Source: Liolophura sinensis (lineage: Eukaryota > Mollusca > Polyplacophora > Chitonida > Chitonidae). From it: a stretch of DNA of 64,000 bases. Made by a program: the position numbers and the translations under genes. The DNA lies in the NCBI RefSeq assembly GCF_032854445.1, contig NC_088303.1:6271501-6335500 (forward strand), read 5' to 3'. Each line of letters opens with the position of its first letter. Positions within the stretch are counted from its first letter, which is position 1. Shown here piece after piece: positions 58,320 through 64,000 of this stretch. The notes beneath the pieces were generated by a model that searched no databases, was not told the DNA's origin, and saw only the letters and a list, made by a program, of their open reading frames with translations.

Positions 58320-60010
58320 TAGCTAAATATAGCCTTCCTCACTAAACATCAAAACGAGTTTCTAAACCATAAAAGCAATGTGTTTAAAAACGAAACAAAT
58401 AGGGCGAGTGGCCTACACTGTTGATATGTTCATGTTATGTTGGCGATTAGGTGCCTCACAGTAGACCAAATGTTTCACATCCTGTATCTTTTTTACCAAA
58501 GACAATTCACATAACGAGGGACCTGATTACAACACAACTTTTATAGCTATGTCAAATTCTTGCGTGTTGATTATCTTTGCGGTTTATTGCCCTGTTCGTT
58601 TATCTCTGGCATGCTATTCAATTGACTCGTTAAAAGTTTTGATGTTTATGTGTTTTTATCTTTGTTCGTTCCTAAGTTGAAGATGTAACGTCTGATACAG
58701 AGTTATGTTCTGCACCCATCTCTTGTCCGATACCCATCATTTAATTTTAGGTAGCCAGATTTATGCGCTCGACTACCTGGTGGTTTTCCTAGGTAAAGGC
58801 CAAAGAACATTTGTTGGCTCTGAATTATATGTTAATGTATTCATGCATTATAGCGTGTAATGAAAGTCCGATGTTTCGCTTGTACGGTTTTGCATCACCC
58901 AGGAAGGTGTTGCGGCGAGATGTGAACTTGGACACTGACAGACATGTGGTCGATTTGTTGACACTGTGAAAGCTGTGTAATGGTTTACAAAACGGTATTT
59001 CAAATGCACTGATGTTCTATATGTTTCGTAAAGATATGTTCTCTCCTCGCCAGTGATGTTTGCACGTGACAGAGAGCTGTGCTCATTGAAAACGATTGTT
59101 TCAATAACTCTGTTCTTTCCGCCAAAGACCCCACTGCAACTACAAGATATGGTAAAATGTAATCAGTGTTATACAGTAGGTACAGTTAACAGTAATGGCG
59201 GCCTGGCCCCTACATTCTATGGTATATATCAAAAGCGCTTACTAAGTGAAGGCCTCTTATGCAGATTTGAGTTTGTTTTCTTTGAAGTCAGTCGTATGTT
59301 TCTGAGCTATATGTGATCACAACTATATGCGGGTTCAAGTCTTGTTCAACTGCTGTACCACGGTTCAAGCTTGTTCATTAAAATCGGTGATATTCTTGGA
59401 AGAACGAATTGGCGTTAAACTGTCACACACATCCTGTACATATAGAAGCCCACACGTGCGAGACGCGGTGATGACGTATCACTATATACGACCACTAGTC
59501 ACATAGGTAGCCTATTCTGAATCAGATTATAATAAAGTTAGTGGTCTGCTTCATATCAAGGCACAGCTGCTCGCTGTCGTCGTTACTGGACACATCTGCT
59601 GTGCCATATTGTTGTGTTGGATTTTCACCAGTCAGTTATGTAAAACGTACTGTAATGAATTAGTGTCCAATGGAGTTACACAAGCAGTACATAACCACTG
59701 TAAGTCTTAATATGAACACTGGTATTAAGGCTTGCAGTTCTGAATTCCAAGAATAATCAATACCGTCACTCTCAGCCGCCATGTGCGATATTTAACCGTT
59801 AAATATCAGAGGTGATAGACCAGGCGCAAATATTTTGCTATTTATAATTGATTTATTACTGTTCATATTCTAGTTCTCACACCTGCGGTTGGAAGATATG
59901 TCTCATGGTAGACACTTCAAATCAGTACAGGTAACATGGGTAGTACACGTGGATGAAGATTTGCATCCATACGTTTGTTAGCCAACTGTATCCGAGTCAT
60001 AAGTGATAGT
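58320..60010. other. Stretch without recognised genes
   Basis: Short ORFs only. The longest (59053-59316, plus) has CNQCYTVGTVNSNGG but no recognisable domain. A SINE-like tail (GATATTCTTGGAAGAACG, GGCGTTAAACTG) is at about 59390-59430. Confidence 0.4.
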
Positions 60011-60019
60011 GCAACACAA

Positions 60020-60245
60020 TAATGCAGGAACCCATCATAAATACGGTCGCTATGAGTTGAAGTCCAGTCCAAGTTAGCTTCTCCGGTCGCACTTGGGAAG
60101 GCCTGTCAGCAGCGTGCAAATGGTCATGGGTTTCCCCTACGCTCTGCCCGGGTTCTTTCTATCATAATGTATTGTGAAATATATGTAAGGGAAATACATG
60201 TTGGTGAAACATTATAGAGTACAGAGTAAAACACTGCTCAGATAA
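60020..60245 (+). mobile_element. SINE family 1, forward, diverged
   Basis: CGGTCGCTATGAGTTGAAG, GAAGGCCTGTCAGCAGCGTG, GGTTTCCCCTACGCTCTGCC, CATAATGTATTGTGAAAT and ATAGAGTACAGAGTAAAACAC follow the family order from the B-box to the tail. Confidence 0.75.
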
Positions 60246-61275
60246 AACAAATATCCGTACAAGGTTGTTACCTTTGCAGCCATGCCAGTGTACTTCTCCA
60301 TTCGTGAATTCCTGCTTAAGGCATAATTGGAAACAAATAAAATTCCCATCAACATGAGGGGAGGAAACTCCGGTTTGGAATTGACTGTCCTATAAGAGAA
60401 AATTCTCACGCTCAAAATGCCAGTGGTACGCTTTGGGCAACGCCTGGAACACACTAAACCACTCTCAGTCTTACAGACAGGGGCTTAAGTGGGCTGGTGG
60501 TTTGCGTGCTAGCAAATCACAATGACCCAGGAGTCTCTCACCAGTGAAATATCAATGGGACAGCGTAAACAAACACAAATAAACAAACACATCCGTACAT
60601 TTGCAGTCTTTAGAAAGGCCTTTAATCGCATCTCAACGCATTCTCCTAGACCACTGACACTAAATCTAGGATATTTGAGCTTAACTGTTCTTCCACAGCT
60701 GAACATTATTGGACTTCCTGACTGTCATTACATGCCTTTGAATACGGGTTTAAAAGCTTTAATATATGCCGCGACGTCACGGTGTTAGCCATGCTTGATA
60801 CGAAGACCAAGTTAATTTTTTCGGAGCCGCGATCAGTGTTTGGGCAGTTTTGGTCTTGAAAGTTACATAATTTTCTCCCTTCTGTACAGAAAATTTTGTC
60901 GTTTCGTTATGTACTAAAAAGAAGACCATTAAATGTGTTTTCTTTGATATTTAATGTTGTTGTTGTCGCTACGTCAAACCAACTTCCGACGTCAGTTCAT
61001 GACTGTCCCCAGAAGACGAAGCTTTGAATGTGAATATTGAAAGTATTCCGTGTTTCAGAGATGCATATAAGGAAAATATAGGATGTCTGTGCATCAGTTG
61101 GGTAACGGCCATAGACATATGATAAGTATTAATATCGATAACTTGTAAACTAGCATGATACACGCTTTGAAAACTGATTTCACTCATTGGCCTAAAACAT
61201 ACCTTGCGTCTTTCCTGCATCATTGGAAACTGTTGACCGCTTCTGGACATTTTTTTTACTTTATATTCCTTCTTT

Positions 61276-61506
61276 GTTCTTTGGTGGTTTGTGTTACACG
61301 TCGCTTTGGGAATGGTTCTTGCGATTATTTACCTGGAACGTTTTCATTGGTTGACGGCTGCTCTACAAATATCTGTTTCGACACATAGATTATACAACTT
61401 CCTTAGATTTAAAAACAACGCCAGACAAGAAACCTTTAGAATTAAATTAGAGCCTCCGAAAAGTGAATTGGTGGATACCATTAGTAGGCTTAGTTATTTG
61501 GGTTGA
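61276..61506 (+). pseudogene. Exon Z (C-terminal) of the membrane-protein family, longest open copy
   Basis: The frame reads LWWFVLHVALGMVLAIIYLE, then RFHWLTAALQISVSTHRL, then a charged tail, FRIKLEPPKSELVDTISRL, ending SYLG and TGA. It is open from about 61237. It has one hydrophobic membrane segment followed by a cytoplasmic-type tail. Where other copies have acceptor TTCTTAG, this copy reads TTCTTTG, so the splice site seems lost. Possibly the last exon of the plus-strand copy whose exon X is at 57.5 kb. Family unknown. Confidence 0.45.
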
Positions 61507-61559
61507 TGTATTGTTTTACCTATTAGTCGTCAGGGTGTCGGGGCGGGGGGGGGGGGGGA

Positions 61560-62340
61560 TGTAGAGTTGGCTGTGTTGCAGTTTGAGATAGGACGGTATT
61601 AGTTAGAGAAGGAAGCGAAACAAAAGTAGAGGTAGTTTGGGCTAAAAAAGTTAAGGTTCGGAAAGGAAGGTTAAGGACGAGAAAGAGAAACTGGACGAGA
61701 AGACAGACAGAAAGAAAAATAGATAGTCTGAACTAGAAAAGTTAAGGTTAGAAAAAGGAAGAGCAAAAATGGCATATGCATATAGGAAAGATAGATTTTG
61801 CCCCATATTTGTGCTTAGATAAATTTATGCAAATACTTACCCATGGCCATCAGTGCAACCCCATTAAAAGAATGTTGAGGCCGATTTGATATTTTCGTAA
61901 CCATTTTCTTATTAAAATTAATATCTCTAGTGTAGGGCATTAAACACCAATCGAACATATAATTGAAAAATACTTGCGCCTGAAGCATATTTGTGGCAAA
62001 TCTTTAGAGAAGAGTTTCAAATGTAATTTATTCAAAAGTATATGTCCTCTTCATACCCAGATTAAAATCGTTGCCTCTTAGCCGTTCGATCTATCTGTGG
62101 TCAGTTTGTTAAAGTGAACAGAAAGTCAGCTGCTAATTCGAATTCATCCTTGAAGTTGTTTCCCAAAGGTGTTATAAAAATGTTTTAAAAGTTCTACATT
62201 GCCTATTAACAGAATAAATAGCAAATGACGGCCACTACATAGCCTCTCGGTCGGCTACGCCATTAAGCTCTGTTCGTCGTCTAAAATGACGTCACAAAAC
62301 TCTAGAGTTCTCCTGTATTATACGGTAATAAAGGACTTCG
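61560..62340. other. Purine-rich stretch and upstream flank of the P2X7-like gene
   Basis: About 61600-61760 is rich in GAAAG and AAGGTTA motifs. The remainder is AT-rich with no supported feature and no clear TATA box or CpG cluster. Confidence 0.4.
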
Positions 62341-62363
62341 CACATGTACAGCTGGAGTGAACC

Positions 62364-62679
62364 ATGTCGACGATCGAAGAAGATGGCTGTACAAGTTCAG
62401 ACGAGGAAAATACAAATTACGAAGGAATCGAGGGCTTACGGACGTACCAGTTTGAGCCACAGCGACAAAGCGAAACAGCTAGCGAATCGGATGTGTCTGA
62501 CGTCGAAAGTGAAAAGTGAGAACCTGAACCGGAGAACATCGAGCCCGAGGGCCGAATGGGAAATGTGAACTGGTGCAGATGCGGCCGATGCTCACACGTC
62601 TGGCTTAGACAGGAAAGAGAAAGTCAGTGTTGCCAAGAACACGAACGATGTAGAACACTTGCGTCACCATCAAGCACAG
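62364..62679 (+). pseudogene. P2X7-like exon A (acidic leader and WCxCGxC cluster)
   Basis: The ATG has context GAACCATGT. The frame is open to TGA at 62517 and then continues EPEPENIEPEGRMGNV to the Cys cluster. The TGA overlaps a plausible donor, A|GTGAGA (62516-62521), so splicing there would remove the Cys cluster. The normal donor is G|GTTTGT at 62680. Confidence 0.75.
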
Positions 62680-62862
62680 GTTTGTTTTTCGCGCTATAAT
62701 TTGCCATTTGATTAAAATATATACTAATTGTATTTTAGCGAAAATTTTGTTCTGTTTCCAAAGTCATATAGTCCGAGTGGTTAGTGTTATATTAGGCCTA
62801 CAGTTTTTATCGTAAGTATTCCACACACATTTTGTTATTGTTGTTTATTTGATTTTTTTTAG

Positions 62863-62995
62863 ATGACACAGTGTGCGTCACAAACAATGGAGATTTCATT
62901 TTATTGTGCCTGAATCGGGTGGTACTAGAGAATGTGTCAGTCTCACTGAACAACATCCGAGGAGATCGCTGGCAAGTCAATCCTCCCAACAACAG
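62863..62995 (+). pseudogene. P2X7-like exon B
   Basis: Acceptor after a T-run (TTTTTTTTAG), donor AG|GTGAAC. The phase 1 entry gives Asp, then DTVCVTNNGDFILLCLNRVV, then SLNNIRGDRWQVNPPNN, conserved positions of the ballast domain. Confidence 0.75.
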
Positions 62996-63463
62996 GTGAA
63001 CCATTTTTGTGAGCACCACGCTTCAAGCGTTTTAGCCAGACTTCTGAAGAAGTAAAGTCACTTATAAACCAGTCTACATAACTTACCTTTCTGCAGAATT
63101 TCAGTTCTTCATAATTTATTTTATTTAGTTCATTAGATTATTTATATGTCTCTGAAGTAACATGTATAGTACTTCATACAATGCCAGAAACTTGTGTGGG
63201 TGGAGGAAATTGTACCCCTGAGAAACTTCCAAATCTATAGGCTACAGCTTATCTTACATGGACGGTCTGAAGATTATTTCAAGAGAGCAAATGACCCCTG
63301 ACAAATTTACTGATGTAAGGCTTCAGCAAGTCTCATAGGAACTGAATTTGAAGATGTAATCTCTAAAACGCGGTGAAAACTTCCTCTACAGAGAATACTG
63401 TATGCAGCACAGTAATTGTGATTGTTGTTATCTTACTAACACAGTACTTATTATTTACGTAAG

Positions 63464-63625
63464 GGGGTTACGTTTTGCAGCACACAGGCAGTACACCTGG
63501 AGGTTGCATGGTCGACTGGGGAAGAACATGAGGAGTGTGATACCTCTGTCACTCATGCAATCAGGGAATCTTTTCCAAAGGCACCCAATGAAGAATATGA
63601 GGGATTCCATTCTGCAGGAGACTGA
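63464..63625 (+). pseudogene. P2X7-like exon C with frameshift
   Basis: Acceptor TTACGTAAG. Phase 2 entry gives R-G-L-R-F-A-A, then HRQYTWRLHGRLGKNMRSVI-P. The conserved continuation VTHAIRESFPKAPNEEYEGF lies in another frame starting at about 63545 and ends at TGA 63623-63625. The family normally has one to two more residues at the junction, so a deletion of about four bases fits. Confidence 0.75.
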
Positions 63626-63784
63626 CTCACACAGACTATGTTAATAGCCATTTACTGCCTTGAAAAACTGATGTACACCAAATTAAGAGCGGCAGATTCT
63701 TTGTGATTATACAGCGATGCTTTATTAACAGCAGTCACATATATTTGTATTTGTACATTTCTGTAGCAAACCAGTTAGGTTGTT

Positions 63785-63790
63785 AATAAA
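63785..63790 (+). promoter_or_regulatory. Poly(A) signal candidate AATAAA
   Basis: First AATAAA on the plus strand after the P2X7-like stop codon, about 160 bases downstream, a usual distance. Confidence 0.5.
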
Positions 63791-64000
63791 ACATGGTTAC
63801 ATGGATGAACTGTAATCAGTCTCTGAGTCAAACACTTTAACTCTATAACTACATCAATATTTTACAACACAGATATAAAAACGTTAAAACGTTGATATAT
63901 CTACCCTTGAAAGAAAACAAAACAACCTGGATGGGTTTTGAAAGCACCAGGGAGCAGGGATGCAATTAACAAAGCTCACTTAGTGTTACCTAGTACAAAC

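Larger units (their letters stand above)
62364..63625 (+). pseudogene. P2X7 C-terminal (ballast) zinc-binding domain gene, three exons, interrupted
   Basis: Exon A 62364-62679, exon B 62863-62995, exon C 63464-63625. The domain (known) is the cytoplasmic Zn/GDP-binding 'ballast' of P2X7 receptors and also occurs as stand-alone proteins in invertebrates. Seen: an acidic leader with GLRTYQFEPQR, NVNWCRCGRC with downstream CC...C (SQCCQEHERC), VCVTNNGDFILLCLNRVVL, PPNNRGLRFAAHRQYTW and RLHGRLGKN, then IRESFPKAPNEEYEGF. Splice phases match (1, then 2). Two faults are present: in-frame TGA at 62517-62519 in exon A, and a frame change near 63545 before the conserved C-terminus. A downstream AATAAA is at 63785-63790. 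It has no transmembrane P2X channel part. Pseudogene is likeliest. Sequence error, polymorphism, or initiation at the in-frame ATG at 62553 are alternatives. Confidence 0.8.

Noticed and set aside
61155-61388. 77-codon ORF overlapping exon Z
   Set aside because: It is a different frame. The frame shared with other Z copies (ending SYLG) is the supported one.
62344-62568. 74-codon Lys/Arg-rich ORF
   Set aside because: It is a shadow of P2X7-like exon A, whose frame carries the family residues.

Overview
The window is eukaryotic nuclear DNA, AT-rich and about 95% non-coding. It is most likely from a lophotrochozoan and probably a mollusc. The reasons are an invertebrate-type RGK small GTPase split by long introns, many copies of a tRNA-derived SINE of the kind common in mollusc genomes, a second tRNA-derived SINE family, and a P2X7 'ballast'-domain gene of the sort expanded in molluscs and cnidarians. 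The species cannot be fixed from the sequence.

Layout. Positions 16-15985 (+) hold a four-exon RGK-family (GEM/RAD/REM-like) GTPase gene with introns of about 9.3 kb, 5.4 kb and 0.32 kb. Its predicted product is about 307 residues. One base at the start of exon 3 breaks the reading frame as the sequence stands. Intron 1 carries SINEs, a three-copy 39-bp repeat and a foldback (MITE-like) element bounded by TTAA. Intron 2 carries a SINE, a decayed membrane-protein exon and a possible small secreted or membrane exon. Positions 16-29 kb are mostly intergenic, with SINEs, a LINE 3' end and a TA microsatellite.

Positions 29-52 kb are a repeat-dense, segmentally duplicated tract. It has two adjacent degenerate minisatellites, several copies of a dispersed repeat (A/B/C/D), a Tc1-like transposase remnant and a LINE C-terminal fragment. 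It also holds several minus-strand copies of three exons (named X, Y and Z here) of a membrane protein that I do not recognise. A further copy lies in the opposite orientation at 57.5-61.5 kb and one Z copy lies at 12.7-12.9 kb. This duplicated and decaying family is the best candidate for something undescribed.

Positions 54.6-56.4 kb are a 17-bp minisatellite of about 100 units with higher-order structure. Positions 62.36-63.63 kb (+) hold a three-exon P2X7 C-terminal-domain gene with an in-frame TGA and a late frameshift, so it is probably a pseudogene.

The genes do not form an operon or an evident pathway. The only confident full-length gene is the RGK GTPase. Exon joins given here rest on splice consensus, phase and protein-family fit, and no transcript data were available.
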